Source of the DNA: Piscicola geometra | Lineage: Eukaryota > Annelida > Clitellata > Hirudinida > Piscicolidae | Assembly: GCA_943735955.1 (NCBI GenBank) | Contig: OX030965.1 | Location: 6,232,503 to 6,296,502, forward strand | DNA length: 64,000 bases | Direction: 5' to 3' | Shown here: positions 51,303 to 64,000 of the stretch, in pieces | How the letters are laid out: the number at the start of each line of letters is the position of its first letter | Numbering within the stretch: position 1 is the first letter of the stretch | Notes under the pieces: model-generated | Told to the model about the DNA's origin: nothing | The model's input: only the letters and a program-made list of their open reading frames with translations | The model's database searches: none | Position numbers and translations under genes: made by a program

Positions 51303-53769
51303 CATTACTACTATAATTGGTGTAAAAGTTTGCATTTCCAGGGTCTGTATTATTTATTATATTATTATGAAGCCGCCGCTCAACATTTGCATTCGTATCT
51401 AGGGTGTGTGATTGTTGTTGTTGTTGTGATTGTTGTTGTGATTGTTGTTGTTGTTGTAACTTTTGTTGTTGTGATTGTTGTTGTTGTTGTAACTTTTGTT
51501 GTTGTGATTGTTGTTGTTGTTGTAACTTTTGTTGTTGTGATTGTTGTTGTTGTTGTGGTGTGAGATAATTATCGTTTGTGTTGCTGTATAAGAGGATGTT
51601 ACTGAATTTTTCGTGATTAAATGTCTGAATGTTGCTTTTGTTGTAGTTATTATTATTAATAATATTGTTATAAGTGATACTAATTGTATTATTTTTATTA
51701 ATATTATTATTATCTTTATTATTGCTTGCATTATTAATGTTGAAATTGTTGCTAATAATGTTTTTGTAAGTGTTGTTGTTGTTGTTAGGAGTGTTATAGA
51801 TGTTGTTACCATCCAAATTAACGTTGCCCACACTGCCACTGAAGAACAAGTTGTTATAGCTTGCTATGTTGTTGTTGTGGTTACTGTTGTTGTTGTTGTT
51901 GTGGTTGTTTCCGTTGAATTTGTTACCAGCGTTAGACACGCGTTTTGGAGGTAGTGGCAGTGGTGGTGATAATGATGATGATGATGATGATGTTGGTGAT
52001 GATAAAGATGCTGCTGCTGCTGATGGTACTGTTGATGATGATGATGTTATTGTTGTTGATGATGATAATGATGATGAGGGTACATCGTATACAGGGTTTT
52101 GTATGAGATTGTTGTATGTTACAGCTGTGTTAATAATGTTACTTTTGTTGTTTATATTTTTAGATGTATCAATAGTATTATAACCATTACTAACATTATT
52201 ATTGTTGTTGTTTATATTGTTACTATTATTACTGATATTGCTATCTATGGTGTTATAATTGGTCATTTCATTTTTATTGTTTAAAACTTGAATCTTCTTT
52301 TCCTCGGATTGTTTGAGAGAATCGTATGGTTGTTGTTGTTGAGATGAGGATTGTGGTAGTTGCGGTTGTTGTTGTTGCTGTGGTAGTTGGAGTTGTGGTT
52401 GTTTAAATTGTTGCGGATGTTGTTGTTGTAGTTTTGGTTGTTGCGGTGGTTGTGGCTGTTGATGTTGTAGTTGCTCAAGTTGTTGGGGATGTTGTTGCTG
52501 TTGTAGTTGTAGAAGAGGATTAGAATGTTGTTGTTGTTGTTGTTGTTGCACAAACGATGTATCTTTTACTTTCCTTTGAACATACTTTAAACTATTCTCG
52601 CACGGAACATAAAATGTTGTGGAGGTTTGTACAACATTGTTGTTTTTGTTGTTGTTGGAAGATTGTTGGGATAGTATTTTTGGAGAAGGGAATGTTAGTT
52701 GTGGGATGTTGTTGCTCGTGATGGAAATTTTTTGTGTTGGGGAGGGTGAGAGTGTTGGTGGGTCGGTGAGGAATGGGTTGATTTCTTGGTTAACTTTTGT
52801 TGAAGTTACTGTGGAGGAAAGATAAGTGTTGAATGAGAATTTATTTTGTTTTATTTCTTATTATATATATTAAATTTGTTTCACAAATAATTCTAATTAG
52901 GGTATTATTTTTGATGCTACTATAAAATCATCTACTTATCAATTAGTGAATTTCTTTAAAAAATCAATGTATTATGTTACCCAACCCCATCCATTTGCCC
53001 CATCCAATCACTCACTGTCTAGGTTGACACCCAGTACATTCTGAAGTACTACAATCCACTCTTTCATCTCATCCTCCGTCTCGGCGGATAAGTAGTAATC
53101 CCTATTCTTCTCAGTGTCCTCGATCCTCAACATAAAGATGTTGCCGTAGTTGTCGGAGACCAGACTTTGGGTGGGGGTGGAGAATTGGATGGAAAAAGGG
53201 TTAAGTAAGGATGTTATAAAGGTTTTTTTGGGATATTTTGTTGGATGAGTTTGCATGTTTTAAGATTTGAGTTAGAGAAAGATTCATACATTTTTCAGTA
53301 GTTTCGAAAAAATATTAAAAAGAAAGATATTTTAGGTGTAAAATTACATACATTTTAAAATAACATAAAAACTTTTCATTAATTTTAATTTTTTCAGTAA
53401 AAAATAAACCTATAAAAACCAAAAACCTACTTAGAGTGAACCGATCGGCATTTAGAAAGTTCAATGGTTCCCTTCTTCTGAGCCATCTTGTCGTTGGAGT
53501 AGTAGTCCAGGAGGGCGGGACATGACGCTTCTCCTAAATGAGAAGATCCCGGAGGAACGTAGAGAACAAAATATCGTCTGCGCCATTTCTAAAATTTGTA
53601 TTTTAATTTCATTTAGATTATTTTGAGGTGTGGTGTGTCATAGATAATGAAGAACATTCGTTTTTATGGGAGTTGGAAATATTGGACTAACCGATTTGAA
53701 AAATCTTAAACCATGCGATTTTTTTGATGGGGGAGATTTCGTTAACCACCCGGAATGTAATTTTTCCAT
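48887..53769 (-). CDS. Gab/DOS-family docking protein with PH domain and Asn/Gln-rich body
   Basis: Scaffold that is tyrosine-phosphorylated downstream of receptor tyrosine kinases and recruits SHP2 and other SH2 proteins. Exons in transcript order: 53692-53769, 53428-53588, 53016-53164, 50991-52808, 50804-50837, 49537-50563, 48887-49231, giving about 1,203 residues. The PH domain spans about residues 4-127 ([41 protein letters not shown]). Candidate pTyr motifs are [10 protein letters not shown] (about 370), [22 protein letters not shown] and GYLEVNP. The tail has YIDLDF at 1090-1095, the SHP2-binding signature, and [16 protein letters not shown], like Gab1's KEKTQAL. The middle carries long Gln, Asn and Ser runs, so the protein is much larger than vertebrate Gab1 (about 700). 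Exon 2 may use the further donor, GTTTTTGG, to hold the frame. Confidence 0.85.
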
Positions 53770-54085
53770 TTAAACTGATTAAATAACTTAGGTTGAAAAA
53801 TGGTACTAGTAAACACTCAAAGATCATCAGATGTTGTCCAAAAAACGAAATCGTTTATGTTTTTTTATTTCAGAACTATAAACACGGTGTTAAGTTTTAC
53901 ACATAATCAAAGCAACAATTTATTTAATAAAAAGGCATCATCTTCTTCTGACCCCATTAGTGAACAATATATCCCTCAAACTGTTTGCGGAAGCTGAAAT
54001 GAAATGATAACTATTAATTTTATCTTTAAAATAATAATTTATTATTATTATTATCTAATCTCATTGACAATTAAAGAATGGAGTA

Positions 54086-54250
54086 TCATTCAATATAACC
54101 AGATCTTGGAAAGAAGATTGATTCACAGACGAAGACTAGGTTGACAGAGAGAAGAATGAGTGAAAGAGCCAAGAGGCACAAAATGATGAAAGGTCGTTTT
54201 CTGGTCTTGGGGAGGTAGTAGGTCTCAGGGGTGCTGTCTGTCGTACTCAT
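54086..54250 (-). CDS. Possible 54-residue single-pass membrane peptide
   Basis: An open frame MSTTDSTPETYYLPKTRKRP is followed by a hydrophobic segment FIILCLLALSLILLSVNLVF and VCESIFFPRSGYIE, then a stop. The layout is a short hydrophilic N-terminus, a basic stop-transfer-like RKR, one membrane helix and a short tail. The start lies 217 bp from the divergent RPA2 start. Splicing from a GT after PRS to an acceptor near 53993 would replace the last residues, so the C-terminus is unsure. I recognise no family; it may also be the first exon of a larger gene. Confidence 0.4.
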   Translation of the reverse strand: MSTTDSTPETYYLPKTRKRPFIILCLLALSLILLSVNLVFVCESIFFPRSGYIE

Positions 54251-54466
54251 TGCAAAAGAATGGAAATAAAGTAATATATATTTTATATATATATATGAAT
54301 ATATTGTTTAATGAATATATATGTTATTTTACAAAAAGAATATAAGTTTTTATTATGAATAATGACGTTTCATTTCTATATTTTCTAGCGTTTAATTATT
54401 ATTCATTTAAAAGTTAATTTATTTCACAATCGCTCTTCCCGCTCGCTAAAAGATTTATCGCTGAAA
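54251..54466. promoter_or_regulatory. Promoter interval upstream of RPA2
   Basis: 216 bp between RPA2 and the divergent small reading frame. It contains a TA-rich run (ATATATATATGAATATAT region, about 54275-54310) and CGCTCTTCCCGCTCGC near 54432-54447, a GC-richer patch next to the RPA2 start that resembles an E2F-like site (TTCCCGC). Confidence 0.4.
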
Positions 54467-55682
54467 ATGTGGAATAATCAAGCCGGTATAGGAAAAATTC
54501 CAACTTTCAATTCAAAATAAAATGAAAATTCATGAACTACATAGCTCTACAAATTTCAGACTACGACAACTATGACAACAGTGGAGGTTACATGAACACA
54601 CAGGGAGGCTCTCAGCCAGAAACTTCCAAAAAAGTATATGAAATTTAATAAATAAAATGACATTTATGTTGTCTATTAAAGTTATAGCTTTTAAATTTAC
54701 TAAAAAGTATTTTTTCCTATATTTTAAAAAACAAATAATTTAAAATACGTATTATCACAAATATAAAATAATATATATTCAAAAGTTTCTAAAAATTGCA
54801 AAATCCACTCATCTACCAGGCGTTTAAGAAAAACAACATCATTCCTTGCAGCATTGGCAGACTTTTGACAGCAGAACAAGTTGACGATACATTTGTGTCT
54901 AATGGTGCAGAATTAAATCAGGTTTACATTCACTTTTAGTTATTTCATTTGCAAAACTTTCACTACCTCACATCAGCATCATCATCACCACCACCCCTCA
55001 GCTGAGTCTGGTAGGCTTGGTGGTGAAGGCAGAAGAGGCTGAGAACTCCCACTTGTACCTTGTAACCGACATGTCCGGACCTGCCATTGAGATCAGAGAC
55101 TTTGTTGATGAAGAGGTTGCAGTGTGTGTGTGTGTGTGTGTGTCTGTGTTTTTTTGTGTGTATGTGTGTGCGTATCATGTAGATACACCATTCTATCTCT
55201 CCAACCTTCAATCCATTTGCAGTCATCCAGCACTCACCAGCCTCTCATCCAAGTGAACACATATGTTCATGTGTGTGGAAACCTTCGATCGTTTGGAAAC
55301 AAGAGGAGCCTCACTGCATTCATGGTGAGACACACTCTTACACATACATACATACACTTACACATACATACATACATACACACATACATACATACATACC
55401 TCCATACATACATACATACACACACACACTTAAAAATACATACACACACACACACACACAGGTACGACCTCTGACTGACCTCAACCAACTCACCTCACAC
55501 CTCTTCGAATGCATGCACGCACAAGTCTACAAAAACAAACTCCAAGAAAATGTATTTTCATCATTTTTGTTTTTAAAATATTTTTTCTATACTTTGTTAA
55601 TTTGCTTGAAATTATAATTCTTAATTTTATTAATCCTTAATATTCTTTTTCATTTTCATATCATGTTTAGATCACCATCATC

Positions 55683-55714
<32 letters not shown>

Positions 55715-56667
55715 CATCATCAGGGAAACAGAGGGTCCAATCCGCCTTTGAATGGCAACATGGCTGGAGGAGATCTCGACATGGGTCTGACTAAAATCCA
55801 ATCACAGGTGCTACTTTGGAGCGCTCAATTATTAATGATCTTAATTAATATTTATTTTATACCTGTGTGATTATCATTATCATCATTATTATTCTATAAA
55901 AAACCGTCATCATCATCACCACCACTTAACTCACCACTGGTCACCATCATCATCACTCTCACCATCATAATCATCGCCCTCATCATCATAACCATCATCA
56001 TAATCATAATCATCCCCTTCCATCATCATCATCACCACCACCACCACCATAGGTACTTAAATACATAAAGAACTGCGTGGAAGAGCATGGGGTGACCATT
56101 CCAGAGATATGCAACCAGTTGAAGGGACTGCCAAAGAAGCAGATTTCGTGCGTGGGGGGGGGGGAGAGAGGGGTTAAGTGTGGATTAGGGGGGTGGTGGG
56201 TGATGTGGGGGGGGGGGGGGGGGGTAGATTGGGTGTGGAGGTGGGTGGTGGTCTGGTGAGAAGTTATTGGAGTGGGTAGGGGTGGGTTGTTTTAGGCGTG
56301 TGGGTGGTGATGTTGATTATAATCCGTTCAGGGATGAGGGTGGGGGAGTGAAACATTTTGGAAATGGTTTTGTGTTGAATAGGTAACAAAAAAACATTTC
56401 ATCACACACACTCGCACACACAAACACTCACACACACACACAAACACTCACACACACACACAAACACTCACACACACACAAACACTCACACACACACAAA
56501 CACACACACAAACACTCACAAACACACACACAAACACTCACACAAACACTCACACAGACACACACACAAACACTCACAGGGACGCTGTAGACTTTCTGAG
56601 CAACGAGGGTCACATCTACTCCACCATTGATGACGACCACTACAAGGCCACTGATCTTGAGTCGTGA
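54467..56667 (+). CDS. RPA2: Replication protein A 32-kDa subunit
   Basis: Middle subunit of the heterotrimeric single-stranded DNA-binding complex RPA, needed in replication, repair and checkpoint signalling. Exons 54467-54485, 54560-54633, 54820-54921, 55002-55115, 55223-55324, 55462-55551, 55724-55807, 56053-56147, 56580-56667 give 255 residues (human 270). The N-terminus [17 protein letters not shown] is the Gly/Ser/Tyr-rich phosphorylation-type tail. Then comes the OB fold ([49 protein letters not shown]). The winged helix ends [20 protein letters not shown], almost identical to vertebrate RPA2. Fewer Ser residues occur in the N-terminal tail than in human RPA2 (only about three). Introns 5 and 8 hold CA-rich microsatellites that run right up to the acceptor. 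Confidence 0.96.
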
Positions 56668-59600
56668 TGATTATGATAATGATGATGATGATGATGTTTA
56701 TTATGAAGGGCATGATGATGATGGTTTTGATGATATAGCATGGTGGTGATAATATCTTTTGAAAATAGTTATGATGATGATACTTATGATAAAAACAAGT
56801 TTAATATTTTTATAGTGATAGTAGGGATGGTATTTTGAAATTTTCCGTTTAAACTACTTTAATTATGTTTAAAATTAATGAAAATAATTTTTTTTATAAA
56901 TATGTTTTTTTTTAAATGCTTTTGAAGGTCTTTCATGATCTTTTTTTTACGTTTTTTAAAGAAATTGACAAACTTTCTTTTTCTCAATTAGATTTTTATT
57001 GTTGAAAAAATATTTGTATAAATAATGTTATTCTACCCAAGGAAAAACGAGTCTTTGTCAAAGATTTATAAAATATATATTTAAATAAATTTAAAAAATA
57101 TATATATATATAACATAATTATAGAAAGTTCTTAAAGGTTCATTGAAATGTGTCAAAAAACTTATTTAAAATTGGTTTTTCTTCAGCGTAGTTCAGAGTA
57201 CAATTGAATTAATCGGGTGTTTTGCTCCATTTGGAACAATCTAGCTTTTTTATGTAGTAGTTTTTTAAAATTATTGATCAAAAAAACTGGAAAACGTTTT
57301 TAGGCTGATGAAATATAATTGAGGTAAAATACTATTCTTTGGTGTTAGTAGTAGTGCCGGATGTGGTGGTAGTAGTAGTAGTAGCAGTAGTCGTAGTAGT
57401 AGTAGTGTAGAATTTATGTGCAGAATTATTTCAAATGTTCAACATCAAAGAACGTCTTTAACATTAACCATTATAGAGATGTAGATGATGATGAAACGGT
57501 TTGTGAAGAAAATTGTCATGATGATGATGCCTAAAATAATTTTTATCTTGGAAAATATATAATTTTTCTTAATAAAAAGTTTACAATAAAAAAACCAACA
57601 TAATCAATTTTTTTACAAATATAAAAATTTAATTTTTCTTCATTAAGCCTATCAAAAAAATGAATAAAAATAATACAAAAACAAAAGTCGCAAAAATAAA
57701 AAAAAACAAAACTCGTAAAGATTATTAGGTGCATGCTTTACAGCATCATTCGAAACATTTTCAAAATATACATTAATTTCAATAACATCCCCTGTACTTT
57801 GAATTGAGAGAAAAAAGAAAATAATTTGTATAATGAAACTCTGAAAAATACAGTTTTCCAGAAGTTTGTATTCCACTTTCTCATATATCCATCTAGTAAA
57901 TCTTTCATTCATCCAGCTGTTTGCTTATTTTTATTTTGAATTCAATCGTATTCAAAATACTTCATCCATTTATTTATTCATTCATTCATTTTTCTCTTTT
58001 TTTATAAAGTTGTTTTATTCATCTATTCATTCTTTTATTTATTCATTCACCGGTTCATCCATCAATTTACTCAACCATCTATTAATTCATTCATTCTGTC
58101 TAAAACCATTGAAACATTGAGTTTTGTTTGCATTTCTATTAGAATCCACTGTTGGTTTTTCTTTTAATATTGAATCAGTCTATTTGTTTAATATCGGTTT
58201 TAATTAAGATATTTTAAAAGAAATATATTTTTTCAAATTTCTTTCTTCTTCCATGTAGATGCCAAAAGAAAACACTTTTTTAAATTATTTTATTTATTTA
58301 AAAGCCTTTCAGAAGTTTTTTTAAGCCTTTTTCTTGATTTCTTCAAACTTTGAAAAACGAAATTTGTTTTACCAGATTATTTATTTTAATTGTTTCAATT
58401 AAAATATTTTATGGAAAAATTCTAATAAAAGTAAATATTTTATTTATTTATTTTCACTTGAATAATAATTCCGTACGGGAAATATCTGAATATTAGCGCA
58501 ATCAATCAAGCCTTAGCCTATAATAATAGAAACAATAATAATCTCCATCATCATCATCACCATCATCATCTCCTCATCACCATCATCATCATCTCCATCA
58601 CCATCATCATCTCTATCATCATCCCTATCACCATCCCCATCTCCATCATTATCATCACCATCATCATCTCCACCATTATCATCATCAACAACATCTCCAT
58701 CACTAACATCACCACCATCATCATCTCCATCACTAACATTATCACCATCATCATCTCCATCATTATCATCACCATCATCATAGAATAATTACTTCTAAAT
58801 ACTGCAGCGAACTGACAAACGAAAAATGAATTACTCCAAATTATTTTCCATTAAAGGCAATCTTTTGAAAATTATAATTAGCAGAAAAACCCATTTATCA
58901 ATGTCTGAAACTAGGTATTAGAACACATAATAGGATGAATGTAGAGTTGTATAAATATTTTTATAGCGGCAAGTGCGTATTAAAAAATTATGATTTTATT
59001 AAAGGCTAATTAAATGTTTTATCTTTATAACTATTTTCGTTGCTAAATCATACATTTCGTCATCATCAATGCCAGAGCCACAAACATCTATACCATCATC
59101 TTTCCCACCTCACCACTACCATTCGCAATCACCCCTATCAAAATGCCCTTAATCAGCCCCATCGTCATCATTATCATGAGCACCATCATCATCATCATCA
59201 TCATTTTCGTAATCATCATCATCATTCTTATAATATATTTATTATTGAATTGTTATAAATGTTATGCAGCCTCGAAATGACCACATAAATCATCTCAATG
59301 AAGGCTTATTGATGAGATTCGTGATCATCATCAGCATCATCCTCCTCCTCATCATCATCATCGTCCTATATTATTTATTTTTTCATTATCATCATCTTAT
59401 TTTTTCATACTTCATCCTTATCATTTTCATTCTTTTATAATCGAGTTATTCATTTATACTATCACAAGTATATGATCTAATTATTTTGATCGGGCTATTT
59501 CCTATTCATGTAATATTTATTTTTCAATACAATAAGTTGGTGTGTGTAATTAATCTAAGAGGAGAACAAAAAAATTTATTCATCTAAAACAAAGTATAAA

Positions 59601-60520
59601 AAATAATTCAAGAAAAAAAAAATCGAAAAACTTTAATTTGTTATTTAAAATATCGAAAACTATTTTTTCAAATTTAGAATCATAGCTCAAAAGATAAGTT
59701 GGCTTAATAAATCTAAAAGATATTTCCATTATTGACAGACGTATATTTGTACTGATGATGGTTAAAAAAGAAATTCTTTTACAACCTTTTATGGAATAGA
59801 TTTTTTATATTTTTCTGCAATGTATAACATTATTTATTGATTTGTATTTACTTCATGACTGACAGATTTGATATATTTCTATGAATTAATCATCTTTTAA
59901 TTGGTTCTGTAATGATTGTTTTTCACCTGAAAGACTATAAGATATAAAGAAAAAAATATTATCAAAAATTAATATAAAAACAAAAGATATAAATTATGTT
60001 TTGAAAAAATTTTGCGAACTAAGTTATTTTGTGAATGTAATAAAAAATTCATCTCACTGACATAAATACAACTTTTAAGAATAATGACTACCATTATTTA
60101 ATTATGTTTTGCATGAGTATCCGGCATAGCCGAGTTTCAATTGTGATTGAATATTATTCTTTTTTATTAAATAATACTTTTAAATATCATAAAATAAACT
60201 TTTTTGTATAAAAAAAAATTTTTTTTTTACAAATGTTTTTTTACATTCAAATAAATCTCACGAAACTTTATAAACAAAATTCAAAACAATACTTTTTATT
60301 TTTATTTTAAAAATGCAAACGCTGTAAGGGCAGACGATTGCATCAATACTTTCGGCTCAATGTTTCATTTCGTTGGTCATTTTAACACTTTTGTGACTGC
60401 CATGATTTACCTCGGTATTTTGTATGCGCTGTATGCATAATACGTATGAAGGTGTACACAAATAATAAAAAATTAAACTAAAAATGTAATTTAGTTTTTT
60501 ATCATTTCCTTCATTTTTGT
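56668..60520. other. Gene-free region with simple repeats
   Basis: No coding region is supported. Contains (AGT)n at about 57340-57410, (ATC)n/(CATCAT)n at 58540-58780 and 59060-59230, ATTC-type repeats at 57960-58100, and otherwise AT-rich sequence. Confidence 0.55.
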
Positions 60521-60522
60521 AT

Positions 60523-60959
<437 letters not shown>

Positions 60960-61017
60960 GCCGTAAGCTTTGTTTCATAAAAATAAGTATATATGTGTAG
61001 ATGGATGTTTTTGTAAG

Positions 61018-61248
61018 TATGGATAAATGGATAGATGGATGGATGGATGGATGGATGAATGAATGGATAGATGGATGGATGGATGGATGGATGGATGGAT
61101 GGATGGATGGATGGATGGATGGATGGATGGATAGATGGATGGATGGATGGATGGATGGATGGATGGATGGATGGATGGATGGATGGATGGATGGATGGAT
61201 GAATGGATGGATGGATGGATGGATGGATGGATGGATGGATGGATGAAT
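61018..61248. repeat. (GGAT)n tetranucleotide microsatellite
   Basis: About 55 units of GGAT with occasional GAAT or AGAT variants. The same tetranucleotide also occurs at 50565-50700 in an intron of the Gab-like gene. Confidence 0.97.
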
Positions 61249-61259
61249 GCCATTGTGTA

Positions 61260-64000
61260 CGTAGGGTTTTATCTATGTATGTGTTAATCAATGAATGTAG
61301 AAACGATTTAGATAGTAAGAAGGATGAATTTATAGATGATTAAATGATAGATGGAAAGACAGATAGGTAAATAAATGTATAGTATGGCGTATAAGCCGAT
61401 GGATTAATTCATATTTAGATAAATGAAAAAATGAAAGATTTATAAATTTTAAATAATTAGAAGAACAAATGGATAGATAAGAAAATTGATGAATGGATGG
61501 ATAAGAAGATAAATGGATTGTTTGATAAATGGATGATATATGTGTGTGGATGCAAGCATATGATTTATGATGACATCAAAAACATCAGCATACATTACGT
61601 TATAAAAGAAGATGGAGTGAAAAAAGTAAAAGCTATTTTTTGAATAATTATAAATTTAAACAGATAAAAATGTTAATATTAACATCAGAAAAATTGAGTT
61701 TTCGGAATATTATTTTTTAAATTAATTGTAAATTTAAACCGTGTATTATTCCATGCCCACATTTGAAATCCTTCGTGTTATTTTTACTTTTAGTTTCTAC
61801 AAAACTAAGCGTATTAGAAATTTTATATGAATAATTTAGTGTCTTTTTGGCTTTGCAATTTCTATCTTTTTTGGTAACTCGTTAGGTACAACTATAAATA
61901 TAGTTTACATTTGTTATTTTTAAAAATTAAATTTATTTGAAACATTTATGATATCATTAAAATCATAAATTCTCTATTTTTTTATTCACTTATTTTTAAA
62001 CATATAGTTTTGTCTTTTTTGTCGCATTGTTTCCACATGCATATAATTGCTAGGTTGGGAAACAATGGATGAAAAATTTAACGCCAAAGAACACAAATAC
62101 CCTATTAGCCCAATTACATTTCCACATCTACATACAACTATATGATATAGTCTATCCTTACATTCTAATGCAATTAAATACTTAAATTTACATGCGAATC
62201 TATCAAAAGATTAAAAAACAAAGTAAAAAAAGTATATCATAAAATAAACAATATTAATTTGAAAAATTGCTTTGTAACGGTCTTGGGAATAGGCAGCAAG
62301 AATAATTCTTGATAAACTCAAATATACGACTAATACACCTTAGAAAAAACGAATACTCATTCAAATTGAAAATTATACGCGTTTTTCAAAATGGTTGTAT
62401 TTATTTTAAAAAACTACAATGTGTCTTTCGAAGGAAAAGTAATGCGTTTTTGAATACACATGCTTTCACGCATCTTAAAAATGGTTTCTTTGCCAAAACG
62501 AATTTATCAATCCGTTTATCCATCCCATCGTCACTTTAATCCTTTACTCATCCACTATCTAATCCATCAATCTTGCATTTATTCTTTCGGCTTAAACTAT
62601 TTTCTATTTAATTTTCATCAATTTATCTTGCCATCAATCCATTCTTTCAACTATTTAACTTTTCATTAATGCAACCTCCATCTGTTATTGCCTTTATCAC
62701 TCATCCATCATAAATTCATCCATTAATCACTAATTTATCTATCCATTCATCTATCCTTCATCAATCTATCATTTATTCGTTTTTATATTTCATCATCTTT
62801 TTCCATTCCATTCATCTATCCATCCGGCTTTACTTCGATAATTTCAAAATTGCTAGGCAATAAAAAAGAGCCTTTCACATTGAATAAACAATCTTTCCAG
62901 CTTAAAAACAAAATATTTTAAATGTGAAAAGTATATCCTACGTTGTCCTACTATATAAAAATTTACATTATAGGTACTTTTATATGTCTTACTCTTACCC
63001 AAATATAGCATACTAATCAAGCATTTCGTGAAAAAATGAATTTTACGAATCGAATAGATTAATTTTATTAAAAAAATAATATTTTAAAAAGATAAAAGTA
63101 AAGAAGACATTAAAAAAAGAAGCTAAAAAAGTATTTTTAAAGAATATAATCAAGATAATTAAGTTTTAATTATGTTTTTTAAACTTTGAAAAAACTGAAT
63201 ATATTTTTATAAATTTGAAAAAACAAAATGACACACAAACACATAAAAACAAACCATCAAATATTTTGAATACAATAAAAACTTTTTAAAGTTTTTATAT
63301 TACCCAATAAACGAATGAATAAAAAACTGAAATTATACAACAAAACAAATATATATGCAACATTTCAATCACAAGGAATGAAATATACTAAAAATGAAGA
63401 AAATAATGAGTAAAAAACAAAAGTCTTTATGAAAAAATTGATAAAGACACACAGAAATAACAAAATTGATAGTTTATGTCCATCAAAACAAATAGTCCAA
63501 CAAATAAATGCAATTTTTAGCGGCAAAAAAATCACGAAAAGGCTATATTTCACGCAATTATTTTGACTCTAACTTTTCATTAGAAAAAAATGTAGAAAAA
63601 GATTCTAAATTATTTTTTTAATTACGAAAAACTAAAAAGAGAAGAAGAAATAATTTATTCAAAATGTCTATTTTTAATGGTAAAACGTTAGTTTGATGCA
63701 GGCAGTCATTGATTTTCTGGTCATAAATCTTCAATAACACAAGCGCGTAGCATTAATTTTTATTTATTCATAATATACTTTTTATTTATTGACAATAAAA
63801 TTGTATTTATTTTATTTACTGTTATCATACTTTCATTTATTTATAATAAAAAAAGCTTTTCTTTTTGTAATAGATTTTTATGTCTATTTCCATATTTTAA
63901 TTTTATATTTATTCTATCATGACAAATCTTTATCTATCACTATAACAGATACGCCACAAAGATGAAATGTTATTGTCATAACAACTATTAATGCGTCTTT
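61260..64000. other. Gene-free AT-rich tail of the window
   Basis: Short GGAT and ATCC-type relics (61440-61560, 62500-62830) and AT-rich sequence. No exon, RNA gene or transposon end is supported. Confidence 0.55.

Noticed and set aside
57866..58120. A possible short secreted protein rich in Ser, Ile, His and Phe
   Set aside because: It follows ATTC/TTCA simple repeats, has no splice context and no recognisable family.

Overview
This is a eukaryotic, AT-rich genomic window with small to medium spliced genes, GT-AG introns, intronless histone coding sequence, and very abundant microsatellites (CA, TA, ATC/GAT, GGAT, GGGTGGGTGGGAT). The gene set (papilin, histone H3.3, DIPK2, FAM32A, tryptophan 2,3-dioxygenase, a Gab/DOS docking protein, RPA2) is that of an animal. 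A leech such as Helobdella, or another annelid/lophotrochozoan, is my best inference, helped by an antistasin-type domain in the first gene. The species cannot be proved from sequence alone.

Bases 1-24466 (+) hold 36 exons of a papilin-like extracellular matrix gene whose 5' end lies left of the window. The part seen here encodes about 5,486 residues in the order: ADAMTS-type cysteine-rich and spacer domain, a single 9,986-bp exon, four thrombospondin-1 repeats, six YGCC (lagrin/papilin-type) cassettes, 13 Kunitz domains, about four Ig domains and a C-terminal PLAC domain. The giant exon is the outstanding feature. It carries small beta-type repeats, then four tandem ~410-residue repeats of a domain I do not recognise, then an ~880-residue Asp/Glu/Lys polyelectrolyte. 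Between the TSP1 and YGCC blocks lies a mutually exclusive terminal exon with an antistasin-like knot, its own stop and an AATAAA signal, so a short isoform is predicted.

Bases 24467-34700 are gene-dense: histone H3.3 (-) with a TATA/CCAAT promoter, a PHRF1/SCAF-C-terminus-like gene (-), a C1orf131/DUF4602 nucleolar protein (-), a divergent DIPK2 pseudokinase (+) and FAM32A (-). Bases 34700-41990 are poor in genes and contain a CR1-like non-LTR relic and a 1,592-bp hAT transposon with perfect ends and an 8-bp target duplication.

Bases 41992-46848 (+) encode tryptophan 2,3-dioxygenase in 14 exons. Bases 48887-53769 (-) encode a Gab/DOS adaptor in 7 exons with long Asn/Gln runs. Bases 54086-54250 (-) may encode a 54-residue membrane peptide that diverges from RPA2 (54467-56667, +, 9 exons). 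The last 7.3 kb hold no gene I can support, only simple repeats including a 430-bp (TA)n(TG)n tract.

The genes are ordinary independent animal loci, not an operon. All exon coordinates were derived by hand from splice signals, reading phase and family similarity; no alignment or search was run.
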